From assembly GCA_028622995.1 (NCBI GenBank), contig JAJQJQ010000007.1, positions 7,626,001 to 7,690,000 of the forward strand: a stretch of DNA of 64,000 bases. Direction: 5' to 3'. The translations under genes were made by a program, and so were the position numbers. Source of the stretch: Panagrolaimus kolymaensis. Taxonomy: Eukaryota > Nematoda > Chromadorea > Rhabditida > Panagrolaimidae. The number at the start of each line of letters is the position of its first letter. The stretch's first letter is position 1. Shown here one piece after another: positions 10,579 through 23,566 of this stretch. The notes under the pieces are model-generated. The model had not been told where the DNA came from and searched no databases. It worked only from the letters and a program-made list of their open reading frames with translations.

Positions 10579-11307
10579 TAAAATAAATTCTTAAATAAAA
10601 AAATTTCAAACTAAACCCAAATAAAGCCATTGAAAAATGTAAATTGTTGCGTTAATTAATAAAGAAAATCGTTTTTTTGTTGAAATTTTAGAAGCTTGAA
10701 AACAATATAAAAATTTTAATAAATTGATGAATAATTGATAATTTGAACATCTTTATACTTTTTTATGCTTCTTCTGTCAGTCATAAAAAGGTTACACAAT
10801 AATATGAAAAATTTCTGCAAAACATTTTTTTATAGCCGGTTTTTCAACTTATCTTTTATATAAAAAGCGGATACTTAATTTGCCTCCTTTTGATTTGCCA
10901 ATTCCATAAAAATGTTTTCACTATCATTAAAGCAATCTTTTAAACTTTTTTCAAGAAACAAAAAGTTAATTAGGACCCAAAAGTTATCTTTTTTTTTCTT
11001 CAGCCTGGAGTATGTATGTTTATTTCTTCTGTATGAAAGCACAGTTTTTTCATTTATTTTTACTATGGTTTTAATCTTGTGACCGTTTTTAATTGAAAGA
11101 AACAATATCAAATTTTAAAGACAAAAAATGATTTTTTCTGTTAAGAGTGAAAAGAACAAAGACCCATAAAAATGTTATGTTTATACTTTAGCCTTTTAAA
11201 ATAAAATTTTCTTATCTCTTTTTATTTGTTTGTTGTAAAAAACGTATTAAAAGAAGCAACTTTAAATTTAATTCTTTTCATTATTTTCAAGCAAAATTCT
11301 TTACACG
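10579..11307. other. Intergenic, no gene seen
   Basis: AT-rich spacer between the third four-TM gene and the secreted vWA-like gene. One short reverse frame (10875-11111) has no splice or homology support. Confidence 0.5.
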
Positions 11308-13147
11308 ATGCTTTTAAAAGTAGTTTGTTTAATTCTTTTAATTGGTACCTGTGTTTTTGCGGGTCGTCTTCCCCGACCTTATTCAAGTCGAAGACACAAA
11401 GTTGCTGGGCATAAATTTGATGATGCGGTTTGTAATGCTCAAATAGAAACATTAAATCCAAATTGTGGTTATTATGTTTTTGTTACAGAATACAGTGTTA
11501 CAACTTGTACCTACAGTACTGTCGTAAGTTTTACAGTTTTCGTCCATGGAAAATTTGCATAAACTTATTTTTTAAAGTTTTCTGCTCTTGGTGAATATAT
11601 TGTTAAAAGTGTTATCCCTGATGGTGGAAATTCATATGGAATACAATATTTTGGAATTGGTGATGAATGGTGCGAATATGCATATAATAATAAACAAGAA
11701 TTTGAATATATGCTTAATGAAAGTACAATAGAAAATGGTAATGATTGCAATCTATATGAAACAGGAGCATATTATTCGGGGTAATTTTTTTATTACAAGA
11801 ATTTTATTTATTTAATATAAAAGATGATTTTTAGACCATTTAAATATTTACTTTCTCTTGCACCAAGTTATCCCAACCTTGCTGTATTTCTTCAAGGTGA
11901 AACAGAGTAAGCAAAATTCTATGAAAAATTTAGTGACGCCGATTTATAAATTTTATTTTAGCTCAATTACGGATTTACAAAACGCAACAATATTAGCCCA
12001 ACAAGTAGCCTCAGCTATTCCCAATCTTTATGTTTACGATCATTCTACAAATGGAGATCAAACAGGATTATTCGCTGTTCTTACAGGAAATCAATCAGGA
12101 CACGTTATTCGAGGGGATCCAGATTTAGCAGCACTCAAGCAAAAAGTTCAACAACAATTGGTGCCAGACTTTTTAAGTGTTGCTTGCTCGGGCAGCACGA
12201 TGCCTCCTACTAAAGGCACAACAGGTATGTTCTTTAAGTATTTATAAGTTATTAAATTTAAAAATAATTTTTAAATTTCAATTTTTAATTAGATTTTTTG
12301 TTTTTCAGTTAGGACAACAACAAAAAACCAAATCACGACACATCGTCCATCAACAGGTATAATTAATATTTTATATATCACAAATAAGCAACAACAAAAA
12401 AAGCTTATAAATTCGTAAATATATATTTATTATTTTTAAACATTTTTTTTAAGCGACTACCGGAAAGCCTTCTACACAAGTTTGCTCACTTTTAATATTT
12501 ATTGAAGAAGCTAGCGATGTAATTGGTTATGATTCAAAATTAATGTTCCTTAAATTGGCTCAACAAATTGCGATGAAAGCAAATAAAAATGCTAATCAAC
12601 GCTTTGCCATTGCCCTCTATGGCCAAGAAGTATACCAAAATATTGAAGCTCAAAATTTTTTGGATTTTAATTATACTATTACAAATTTAATTAATGTTAT
12701 GGCAGAACAAAATTTGCCTAATGGTCGTCGAACATATTTGCAACCGTAAGAAAATTTTTAGAAGGAGCACACGAATCGAAAAATGCGCTTAATTAATTTT
12801 TTAGAATTCTCTCAGACCTCGATACAATCCTTTATTCCGGTTTTATTTCAAATTTTGCTGTTCTTCTTTTGGCTGAAGCAGAGTAAAATTAATTTTCAAA
12901 AATTTTATAATATTTTTTGATTATTATTTTTAGTAAGATAGCTGATCCTTCCAAAGCCTCTCCATTGTTCAGATCCGCTGTTGCTTCAGGAGCAGATATT
13001 TATGTTATTGATAAAAGTAAAAGTGTTAATTTTTGGGCTGGTTTACCATCAAGTCATATTCTTAATGGAACTGGAGCTACACAAAGTTCATTGTTTGCAA
13101 ATCTTAGCAAAAGCCTTGTTCCTGAATTTGAAAAAATGAAATGTTAA
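11308..13147 (+). CDS. Secreted protein with two vWA-like halves
   Basis: Eight exons (11308-11523, 11578-11780, 11835-11906, 11962-12224, 12309-12356, 12454-12745, 12805-12882, 12934-13147) encode 461 residues with consistent phases. A signal peptide (MLLKVVCLILLIGTCVFA) leads into a region with cysteines. The two halves, separated by a Thr-rich linker (TTKGTT, RTTTKNQITTHRPST), share the pattern hydrophobic strand - helix - 'AxxxGAxIYVID' or 'AIPNLYVYDHS' - 'FAVLTG / FWAGL' - 'LVPxF'. This is how degenerate von Willebrand A domains look in nematode secreted proteins. The canonical DxSxS metal site is not intact: the second half has FIEEASD. Role is inferred as extracellular, adhesion or immunity; not proven. 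Confidence 0.75.
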
Positions 13148-13518
13148 AACTTTTTAAGGAGTTTTTTTTATTAAAGAAAATGCCTACAATATTTAAAATT
13201 TTATGTTTAAATTTATTACAAAATATGCTAATTATGTATTAATAAATAAAGTTTGCAAAAGTTAATTAATTCTAAAGATTTATAATGACAAATATACAAA
13301 TGTTGTAGAGAATTCTTTGTTAAAATAAACGGAGAATAAAAAAAAACAAATAATAAAGTGATTTTTTTTGAGAAAAAAATGAAGGGCAAAAGTCAAAAAT
13401 AAATAATGTGGTCAATCTTGGAATAAAAATTAAAATAGTGAAGTCGTGATGTTTCAAAAGTATATGTATCTATTCATTTTCAAGTTATTTTATAATAAAT
13501 TTATCCCCTTTTGTGATT

Positions 13519-15501
13519 TTAACCTAAAGTGCTTGCAACACCACTTGGTCCATTTGGATGATTAGTAGTGCTACCATATGTTGATCTTGTGCTACTAGCA
13601 ACTAAGAATTTCCGTCGAATCTAAAAAATACAAAAAATATACATACAAATTTGATAAAAGATTGAAGAACTGCCATGCAGAATTTCTTATGCTCGTTTGC
13701 TTACCTCGGGATTAAACGTAAGAAAAACGAATGAATTTGAAATGCAATGACAAAGTTCCAAAATTGTTACAATTGAAAAAAGTTCTGCGAGGTTCGTTGG
13801 AACAAGTAATGGAATAATTCGGAAAGCTATCCATGCAACTTAAAAATTTGTTGTTTAGAAAATTTGAGTCCGAAAAAGAACAACTCACAAATGCAAAATC
13901 CTGTGCATGCGGCAAATTGCAAAGCATATTTGGTTTCTCGATTTTTACGCGATTCAGCGTCTTTTTGACTTAAAATAGTTGAAATTTGTGAGTTTGATTT
14001 ATGAACATAAACGTAAATCTAAAAATAAGTTAACTTTAATTACACTTTTATTAATTCAAAAAAAGAAAATTATGGCGCGTGTGTAGAGTTAATCCTCCTA
14101 TTGTCTCTTTTATGCAAAAGTTATTAAAAATGGTTTTATTTATATAAAGGCCACCAAAGTTAATCTTTTTATTTATTTATGTTATTGTAAGAAAAAATGT
14201 ACTGTAGAATAAATTTTCTTTAAAAAACGAATATGGAAAAAAAGAAAAGGTTTGGTACAAAGTTTGAAAAAATTTGGGTCTTTTGAAGTGATCGAGAAAA
14301 AAAAATATCTTTTAGAAGAACGAAATTGCTTTTTTTATTAATGAAACATGTGGTTGTTAGATTTGAGACACAAAATATTTACAAAAGTTTTACATTTTTT
14401 TTAAAATTATTTTTTTTGTATTTTAGTTTACTATTATTTTTTAATTAAAGTTCGTCACCAAAAGTTGCAAAGTTCTCTCAACCATTTTCAATAATCATTG
14501 CTCAATTTCAAAGAAGTGCATTTTTTCCAAACTTTTACACATAAAGCAAACAACACGTGTTTTCAAAAAGTGCATGTCCTTGCCTAAATTCTCACACATT
14601 CTTACATTTTAGCCTTTTTTTGCTGATTACTATTTTATTTTTATTCCCAGGATATGGAAAAGAAAAATAAAAATTTGCACATGCGTTTCTTATAAAAATT
14701 TATAATTAAAAAGCTTACTCTCCAATAACAAATTACAGCAATTAAAGAACATGAAATATTTATGGGTAAATCAACCGCGAAATCAGCGATATTAAAATCA
14801 GTTTTCAAATATGCAAGGGAAAAAACTGCATAGTACCAATAAATACTGTAAAAAAAATAATTTATAATTAAAGCTAATTTCTTTTTTGTTGGATGAAATT
14901 TAACTTACGGGCAGCATGGAAGTAAATAGCTGGTAATAATTCCGAGAAAAATTCCAATGGCATAAACAATTGCAATAATGGAAATGGTTTTTGTGCGAGT
15001 AAAGAATGCTGCAGTTTGAGGATAAACAATTATCATCCATCTACAAATGCAAATTTTTTGAATGCTTTGTTTAATTATTTTAATTAAATCAAATTTTCGT
15101 TACGAAACTCTTGAAACTTAAAAATAATATATTTTTACCTATTAATGGCTGTAACAAATTGTAAAAGCATATCTTGAAACCATTGAGCATGAAAAATAAA
15201 TCCAATAAATTGTGGAATTGTTAAAGATTCAAAAAGCCAACCCTAAAAATTTGGGTATTTAAAAAAAAATTCTTTTGGCACAAACTTTAGCCATAATTGA
15301 TGGAGCAAGATAAAATGCAACTAATGAAGAAGTAATCATGCCTCCGGTGATATGAGCGAAAGCCAATAAATAAATTCCACCATGTTTCGAAGATAAAAAT
15401 GAGCCACGCCAAAGGGTAATGAGCATACAAAGATTGAAAAGGAAGCAACAAGTTGCGAAAAAAGAAATAAAAATTCCGAGAGGAATCGTAGCAATTGACA
15501 T
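13519..15501 (-). CDS. Seven-TM chemoreceptor-type GPCR (Srx-like), copy 2
   Basis: Inverted paralog of the gene at 4375-5774, with the same seven-exon layout. The first exon reads MSIATIPLGIFISFFATCC and differs from copy 1 at only a few residues. The last exon (13519-13620) reads IRRKFLVASSTRSTYG and ends in LG-stop, so the cytoplasmic tail is the diverged part. The INRWMIIVYP and FNPE motifs are kept, and no frameshift or stop was seen. An in-frame extension upstream of the ATG exists but lacks similarity to copy 1. Role as in copy 1: putative chemoreceptor. Confidence 0.86.
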
Positions 15502-15792
15502 CGCTTTTTTTAAAGCAAATTCAAAGTCTGAAAAAAAGGATAAAAATATTTTTCTTACAAATCTCGCAAAATTCATTTTAAAATGAAATATTTCCAGCAT
15601 ATTTTTAAAGTTTTAAATCTTTCGCGACGCGATCAAAAAAAATTAAATTTTATTATTTCCGTTTACAAAGCACAAATTTTTTTGAAAAGCCTTTTTAAAA
15701 GCTTGAAAAAAATTCATAAAAATTTTACTTTCCTTACTTAGAGAAAAAAAGTAAACTTCAAAACTCAAAAAATATTTTGGGTTTGTAACTTA

Positions 15793-15865
15793 GCTTTTAT
15801 ATTTCCACTTTTCCAAAAACTCATGTGCTTATTAATTTATATTGGTGGGAGAGAAATATTTTTTC
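15793..15865 (-). promoter_or_regulatory. Conserved proximal promoter of GPCR copy 2
   Basis: Reverse-strand copy of the block upstream of GPCR copy 1: CTCTCCCACCAATATAAATT, AATAAGCACATGAG, then TATAAAAG about 20-30 bp downstream. It is about 300 bp from the start codon, farther than in copy 1. Confidence 0.5.
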
Positions 15866-17339
15866 CTTTGTAAAAATGGAAAACTTTATACCGCCCAATT
15901 ATTAGTTGAAAAAAAGCCGCGTGTGAAAAACGAAAAAAAAAATATTACTTTTTTCTTTATTTTCTTTATATTTTGATATAAAATTACTATCTTTTATACC
16001 TTCAAAGGATTATAAAAACATACCTACGTCGTCATTGAAATAAAAAGAGGGGCTATTATTTATTTTTGCATATATTAATATTATCTTTTTTGTCATTAGC
16101 CATTCAAGGTTAAAACACATTTTCAATAGGATCAGAAAGTCCCCTATTGCATTTAATTTTATTTTATGAATGAAATATAAAAATCTCGTGATGTGATCTG
16201 CGTGGATTATTTCTTGCACATGACACGAGACCACCAAAGATGATATTTCTTAAGATAGAAACACATTATAAATAAAAAATATATATATTTACAAAGATTA
16301 TTTACTTGAAACAATGAAACGGAAATATTTTCTTTCTCTTCAATTTGACAAATTCAGCGCCGTCGTATTTGAAAAGACAACTTTGGATTAATCTTTTTTT
16401 AAACAAAAAAAAACATAATGTGTTTTTTTAAAATATTTTTTTATCAAATTTCATACTGTAGCCAAGCATTTGCATACAAAAGCTAAAACTCTGCCTCGTG
16501 GTTATTAGAGCCCATCTATTTTGACACGCATGAATTTATTGATTAGTCCTCTCAAAACAAAGGTAAAAATGATTGGAAAAATTTATTTTAAGCTTTCAAA
16601 CATTTTTTACTGTATATAGGACCTTTTTTGGTTTATTAAAATTATGCCTAAAAAGTATCAAAAAAATTACTACAAAACTTTGTAGTGGGTTTCGTTAAGA
16701 TTTTCTAGACACTTTAGCACCATACATCTTCTTAGATAATTATGTAATTACCACGATCTATAAATACTAAAAACAAAACAAACAAAAAAAGAGATCGAAA
16801 TGAACTTTGTTTTAAATTAATTTCAGAGATCATTTAGAAACCCATGACATTGGCTTTTGGTTTCAGTGTTTTCTTGAAATTTATGCTTTTTTTAAATTTA
16901 ATTGTCATCAAAAAAAATTTTATATTTAAATCCTTTAAAATATATAATTAAAAAATTAAGAAAGATAAATTATTTTCAGCCTTATTTTTATTAATTATTT
17001 ACGTTGAAAAAGAAAAAACATAAAAGTCTTCAACGCAAAGCAATTTTTAATTTGCATATGCATTTAGAAGATATCATTTCCTTTTTAAACATAAATTATT
17101 TGCAAAGATTTTTTTTAATAAAAATTTTCAAAACCATTTAAGTTATTTAACTACTTTTTTCTTTTCTTTTTTATTTTGAATTTGTGATTAATAAAATTAG
17201 CAAAATTTGAATACAAAAATTCATTAAAATTAATCATTTATAAAACATTGAATTTTTTTAATGCAAGCATGAACACTACAAAATCATTAATTAATTAATT
17301 CATTAAAACACGTGTGACGTTTTTAATTTAAATGATCAC

Positions 17340-17450
17340 AGAAAATTTGGTGTTTTTTGCTTTACTTTTCTAATGAAATAAAAAAAATTAAAAAAAAACT
17401 CAAGCTACATATTTTTATGGCTCAAGGAAGTTAGCTATAATATCTTTAGT
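17340..17450 (-). repeat. Dispersed repeat, partial inverted copy 3
   Basis: On the reverse strand this reads like 3755-3835 (CTTGAGC, AATATGTAGCTTGAGTTTTTT, TTATTTCATTA, AAAGTAAA). It lies downstream of the - strand P450, as copy 1 lies downstream of the + strand P450. Confidence 0.5.
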
Positions 17451-17735
17451 GGAAATTTATTTAATGTTTATTACAAATACATAAAAAAAAATTTGATAAA
17501 ATGGATAGTATCTTTGAAAAAACTCTAGTATTAAAACTAAGATACGTTGTTTTTAGTTTAAACATGCCTTCTAATTCTGAATCATCAATTTGATTATAGT
17601 TTTTATTGATGTCGCAAAAAAAATAAAAGCTAGACACACAAGAAGAAAAATTTAAACAGAAAGCATAATAATATTTTACAGAACCATATAATTTTAAATA
17701 ATTATGGATTTTAAAATAAATTATTACATAACTGA

Positions 17736-19811
17736 CTAATTACGAGGTACAAGCTTGAGATTCATAGTTTCAGGACAAAGTAAACTTCGAGTGACTTCTT
17801 TCAACTAAAAAAATATATAATTATTTTTTAACTTCCGTCAAAATAAAAAATTACTTCTGTGGATTTAGATAATTCAATTTTAAATTCACGAAGTAAATAA
17901 ATTAAAAATGTTTTAACTTCGTGAACGGCTAATCTTTTTCCAGGACAAATTCTTGGACCTGCGCCGAATGCGAATAAAGCTAATGGATGGCGATTTTTAG
18001 AATTTTCAGGTAAAAATCTATCTGGATTGAATTCTTTCGCATCCAAACCCCAAACATTTTCATCCATTTGTAAAACCATTGCATTTACATGGACACAAAC
18101 TCCAGCTTCAATAGTCATTAATCCACCATTTGGATGTGGAAGGGTTGCTTCCGATATCGCACGTCGAGCAAGGGCTCTAAAATTTTGGAAATTTAATAAT
18201 GTATTTTAAGAAGATTGGGATTGACTCACGGAAATGCAACTGGATGAAATCGTGATACTTCTTTAATGAATCGATCAAGAAAATCGAGGTCTTGGATTGT
18301 GGTGTAGTTGATGTCTTCCTATAAAAAAAGTTATATAAAAAATAGCTTTAAGAATTGTTAAAAAAAATTATGGATATTTTTGAAATACGTTATTTTGGAG
18401 AAAAAAAATAATTTTGAATATAAAATATGAAGAATCGTAACTTTCCCCTTCGAGGTCCACTTCAACATTGTTATTTTTTATACTCTAAAATTATTTCTAG
18501 GAAATAAATAAAGTAAACTAACTTCATCATGAATGAAATCATTAATTTCTTGAACGATCATTTCTTGATATTCTGGATGTTTCGCAAGTTCATATAAACA
18601 ATATCCAGTCATGTTTGATGTTGTATCTCCGCCAGCAATCAAAAACATTTGTGCGGTTCCAATAAGTTCGTCTTTGGTTAATTTTTTAGGGAATTTTCCA
18701 GATAAATCCGAATCACAAGTATTATCAAATTCTTCTTGAGATTCTTTCAAAAAATCTATAAAATCTTGTTGTCGGTTTTCTTTTTCTTCTTGGGTTTCAC
18801 TTTCGCGTTTATCAATAAAGGCCTAAAAAATTTTTATTCTATTCAAGAAAAATTTTAAAATGACAAAAACATACCGTAACTTTTTTTCTCAATTTAACAA
18901 GTCCACTTAAAATAGTTAAAACAGAAATAAATTGAAGATATCTAGTCAATCTTCGAAATTCATAAGTCCCCGCTAAAAATGATTTCAACCAAGATTTTTT
19001 TGTTTCTCCAAAATTTGATAAAGCTTCGATGGTTTGGACAAGAAAAGTGTTTTCACCAAACTTTTCATGGATTCCTAAAGCAGATCGAGAAATAATTGCG
19101 AAACTTGCATCCAATAAAATACTGAAGAAGAAAAAAAATTAGTTTAAATTTATGCAAATTCTCTGGTTTTATTTTCTTTAAAAATCAGGCTTACGGCTTA
19201 ACATTTACTTCTCCATTATTTATTTCTGTCTTTTTTCTAATATCTTCCAATAATTCGTGGGTCGCTTGTTTAATAATTGGATCAATTTGCTTGATTTGTT
19301 TCACTGTCAAAGCTGAAGTAATTAAACCTCTTAGTCTCTTCCATCGACTCCCCTCAGAAATGGCCAAATTCACCCTAGGATCATTTTTTTGATCCAAAAC
19401 AAATGAAGCATGAATCTTTCGACTTTGAAAAGTTGCAAATTGTTTAATAAAAACTTCATTCAATAAATCGAGGTCAGAAGAAATAATTACTCGATGAGCG
19501 CCTTCCATAATTCCAAAAGTTTTTCCATATTTTGCGTGCCATTCTTTAAGCTTTTCTGCATTTTTTCCATCTTTTTCAAGTTCAGTCAAATTTCCAAGAA
19601 AATATGAGGATACTGGAGGTTGGGGAAGTTTTATGGTGGAGAAATAACTGCATCGCTTTTTGATGTAAAAACTAAAAAAAAGAAGAAATTTATTACTTTT
19701 TATTAACTAAACAACTTACTAATAAAAAATTCCAATAATTAAAGTAAGTAAAATTACTTTTAAATTTAAAAAATAACTTCCAAACAAAAACGCTGCTAAT
19801 ATAAAAACCAT
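17736..19811 (-). CDS. Cytochrome P450, complete (CYP3/CYP13-like)
   Basis: Seven exons (19811-19720, 19671-19195, 19131-18875, 18822-18533, 18318-18230, 18176-17855, 17804-17736) encode 531 residues, a normal length for a microsomal P450. A hydrophobic N-terminal anchor (MVFILAAFLFGSYFL) is followed by a proline-rich hinge (LPQPPVSS). Then come the C-helix WKRLRG, the I-helix AGGDTTS, ExxR (EVSR), PDRF and the haem loop FGAGPRICPG. It ends NLKLVPRN. It is the intact partner of the 5'-truncated copy at 51-1436; exon sizes and introns correspond one to one. Substrate unknown; xenobiotic or lipid oxidation is the usual role in this clan. Confidence 0.95.
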
Positions 19812-20475
19812 TTTTTCAAACGCAAAAAAATATCACTTCCTTATTTTTTGCTCTTTTCGAACTTATTGATTCTGTGACCATGGGTTTTAAATGTACTTCC
19901 TTTTATAACAAATTTGAAAATTGATAAAACCCCTAACAAACAAAATAAAATGTAACTTTTGACTTTTTTTCACATTAATAGAAGATTTTTGGTCCATATC
20001 AATCAATGGGTTCACTTTACACAAACTTTTACTCACAAACATTGATAACATATTATTTTTGTATCCTTGCTGTGTTTGTCTGTTCAAAAACACGGAAAAA
20101 GTGGAACACTTTTGTGTTCGAAAAAAAACTCTAATAGAAAAAAAAATTTGGTTTAGAAACACAGCGACGGAGAAAGTCCATAAAAAATTTTTGAGCTGTT
20201 TCTAAAATAATTTGTTTCTTACTTTTTTGTATAAAAAAATATCGCTATTTTTTGTATACTAGTAAAGAAATTGCCGAAAGATAGAATTAAAATTAAATTA
20301 GAGAAATTTTGATGTTAATTAAAAGATATATTTTATATAAATATTTATTTTAATCATGAAAAAAAAGAAGAGACAAGTAGCAGTATATAAAAAAACATCA
20401 AAAACTACAACAAAAGCAAAAAAGACAAAGTTTCTTCAAAAAAGATTTCTTTTGTTTTTATGGAATGTACGACGC
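19812..20475. other. Intergenic, no gene seen
   Basis: AT-rich spacer between the P450 start and the end of the first BTB gene. A reverse frame at 19887-20162 has no supporting features. Confidence 0.5.
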
Positions 20476-21224
20476 TCATATGGATAGAAAATAACGCAAG
20501 CAAAAAAAAACCATTGTAAATAAAGCCAAGCCGAAAAGAAAGTATTTATTTTCTTGGCGTCGACGATCTCTAATTTTTTGTTTTGCTTTAAAAACTTGAG
20601 AAATTTCAATAAAAAAATCCTTTGTAAATGCTGGATCAAGGGTTTCAATATTGGCAATAGAGGCTTTAGATGTTTTGATTGATTTTCTCAAATATTTGCA
20701 ACATTCTTGTTTGAGTTCAGGCATGTCACATTCGATTGATAAATTGGAAAGTTCGCAAACATTTTCATCACAAATTGCACCAAAAAAATCCCATTGTACG
20801 GATTTCTACGTATAATTTTTTAAAGTTATTAGCTCAGGTTAATAAAAAATAGTTAACTCACTTTAAGACTTTGAAATTCATATCGATGGGCAAATTTGAG
20901 AAGTGAAACAAAATCAGAAAAAATAATATTTTCGTGATAATTAAAATCATAACAAAATTTTATTGCTTTATTAACGATGGTTGAATCAAATTCATTAATC
21001 TCAATGCTGCTTTCTGATTTTACCAAGGTTTTAAAAACAGGTGACAAAATAGCAAGTACATGTTTATGGGCCTAAAAGTTTCAGATATTTAAATTCGCAT
21101 AAAAAATATTTAAAAAAAATACCTTTATTTCTTCGATTCCTCCAACATTAAAAGTAAAATCTTTATCCTCGTCATCTTCCCATAATCTTTTAAATAAACT
21201 TATATATTTTTTAGGAGAAGACAT
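20476..21224 (-). CDS. Tail-anchored BTB protein 1
   Basis: Three exons (21224-21123, 21071-20862, 20805-20476) encode 213 residues. The BTB/POZ core runs from about residue 14 (LWEDDEDKDFTFNVGG, then AHKHVLAILSPVFKTLV, then FDSTIVNKAIKFCYDF) to about 105. A short BACK-like helical part follows (CELSNLSIECDMPELKQECC), then a basic stretch (KAKQKIRDRRRQ) and one hydrophobic segment (YFLFGLALFTMVFFCLRYF) ending two residues before the stop. No MATH domain precedes it. BTB proteins commonly bridge substrates to Cullin-3 ligases. The terminal TM suggests post-translational membrane insertion; that is inference. The first of four tandem paralogs. Confidence 0.88.
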
Positions 21225-22822
21225 TTCCAATAATAATAAAAAAAACAAGCAAAAACTCAACTTTTGAACCAAAAAAAAAAGAAAATATAAAAAAGAGTAA
21301 AGTAGCAGATACAAATTGCAAACTTATTTAATGAGAAACTTCTATTTTGCAAGTTACCCTGCTAATTTTTTTGGGATTGTTTTGATAAACAATTTTATAA
21401 AATCATAACGAAAATAACTTACGGGCACATCTCAAGTTTTAAGTTGTCACAGCTTTTGCATGTGTGTGCACGCTCATGAGAATATTCTTGATGGGTAAGT
21501 ATTTTTTGAGGTCACTGATTGCTTACCTCTCTTCATCATCCATCTTTGATGAGACCCAAAAAAGTTAATAAAAAAAATATCATAAAAAAATAGGTAAAAT
21601 TGTGTTTTTTAATATATTTAAATCATTTTGTTTTTTTCCACTTAAACAAACAAAAAAAGCTGAGAAATTGTAATTTTCAGCAAGCTTTAGCAAACATGCG
21701 GCTTTAAAAATTTATCACACATATTGCAACAAAAAAAAAATTGGCTAATGAATTAGGAATTACAAAAATAGTAAAAAATTAAATGAGATCTGCTGAAGGG
21801 GCAAAGAACTTTCTTTTCCTAATTAAATCTTCTTTTTTTTCATCAACACGAAGTTGGCTGAAATTTGAATTTTCTGCAGCCCAAACTTGTATGTTTTTTA
21901 GAATTCGGGAGCTTACCAAAAATGAATTTTTTTAACGAAAATCATAAACAAAAAAGCTTTCAACGTTAAAAATTAAAATGAACAAAGTAAACTCATAATT
22001 CACAAATTTTAATTTTAAAAAAATATTGTACTAAAAATACGCAACAGTCCCTTAATTTTGATCCTACAATAAATCATATCCAAATATCCCCAATTATTTA
22101 AAGCACTAAAGTATATTTATGCAAATTTTATCATTTTTTCTTCTTTTTTGCCATTACGGGTTTCTAAGCCCCAAGCGAAATGACGAACGAACGCACAATG
22201 AAAATTACTAGGAAGGATTAATGTCTTGCATTTCGATAATAGATCGATCGAAAGATAAAAACGTGCAAGCAAAAGGATTTATTCTTGATTTTGTCATTTT
22301 TTATTTTTCTCCTTTACACTTTTGCTTGCTTTACATTTTTCTCTCACTTTAAAATGCTTTCGTTTTTAATTGTTTTTTATAACTTTAAATTGTATTTTAA
22401 TAACGATTTGTAGTTTTATAACGTGTCATAATTTCTTAGCGTGCCATTTATTGTTTCGGTTTAATTACCCCAAAGTTTGAGGTGTAAAAGTTTTAATAAA
22501 GTATTGCAAATATCTATCCTCCTGAATTCATCCAACAGCTCGATTAGCTAGCTATCAGAAACCTGCCTAAATCATACCACAACAATTATAATTGGAATAT
22601 TCCTAATTAAACCTCAACATCCGATATATTTCATATTTTCTTATAATTAATGAAAATTCGTGTATTTTTGAATTCTAGGGTTTTATTATAGTGCAATAAT
22701 TGTTTTTTACTTTCAAATGTATTTATTTATTATAAAAACACTAGATATAATCTTAGAAAAAAGAACGTATAAAATACAATAACAAAAAGTCTTACATACT
22801 TTTTAAATTTTAAAAAATCCAA
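21225..22822. other. Intergenic, no gene seen
   Basis: 1.6 kb between the first and second BTB genes, including the upstream region of the first. AT-rich with no supported exon or repeat. Confidence 0.5.
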
Positions 22823-23566
22823 TTAAAGAAAAAATATGTATAATAAAATAATATTACTTACAAATAATCCCACAAAAAATGAAATGGATAAATCTATTTT
22901 TGTTTCCTTTTTTTCATCCTTTTTAATTTCAACAACTCCAAAAGCTTGATTTAAACATTCTTTAGCAAAGTCGTTATCAAGAATTTTGACATCAGGAATA
23001 GAAGAATTTTTCCACCATTTCATAGAATTACTCAAAAGTTTGCAACATTCTTTACGCAATTTTGCTAATTCGCATTCCATTGACAAATTTGCGAGTTCGC
23101 AAACATTATCCACGCTAAGTTTTTCAATTAAACCCGATTCTACAGAACTCTGAAAAATAAAATGAAAATAAAGATTTTATAAAATTTATAAAGTAACGCA
23201 CTTTAAGTTCTTGAAACTCATATTGATGAGCAAATTTCATAAGTGTAATATAATCTTCAACGCTTTGTTTTTTAAGAAAATCATAATAAAATCTGATAGC
23301 TTTTTCAACGATTGAAAAATCATATCCGTTGATTTCTATGCTATTTTCTGATTTAACAAGGTTTCTGAAAATTGGGGAAGAAATTGCAAGAACCTGTTTA
23401 TGTGCCTAAAATTTATAGTTTTTTACACTAAAGAAAATTCCAATGGATGAGAAAAACTTACCTTAATTTCTAATTTTCCTTCAACGATAAAAGTAAAATC
23501 TTTGCCATCGTTGTCTTTCCATAATTTTTTAGATAAAGGATTTTTATAAAAATTAAAGTAAGTCAT
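22823..23566 (-). CDS. Tail-anchored BTB protein 2
   Basis: Three exons (23566-23462, 23405-23202, 23149-22823) encode 211 residues with splice positions identical to the other cluster members. BTB core: LWKDNDGKDFTFIVEG, AHKQVLAISSPIFRNLV, FSIVEKAIRFYYDF. Then a CELANLSMECELAKLRKECC helix pair, an acidic-basic linker (EIKKDEKKETK) and a terminal TM (SISFFVGLFVSNIILLYIFFL) that ends at the stop codon. Partner and substrate unknown. Confidence 0.88.

Larger units (their letters stand above)
15502..17735. other. Long intergenic spacer between the paired GPCR and P450
   Basis: No supported gene. It holds the conserved GPCR promoter block (15793-15865) and, at 17340-17450, an inverted partial copy of the ~230-bp repeat. 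The rest is AT-rich and does not visibly match the corresponding left-arm spacer, which carries the hAT element and the GGATCC tract instead. Confidence 0.55.
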
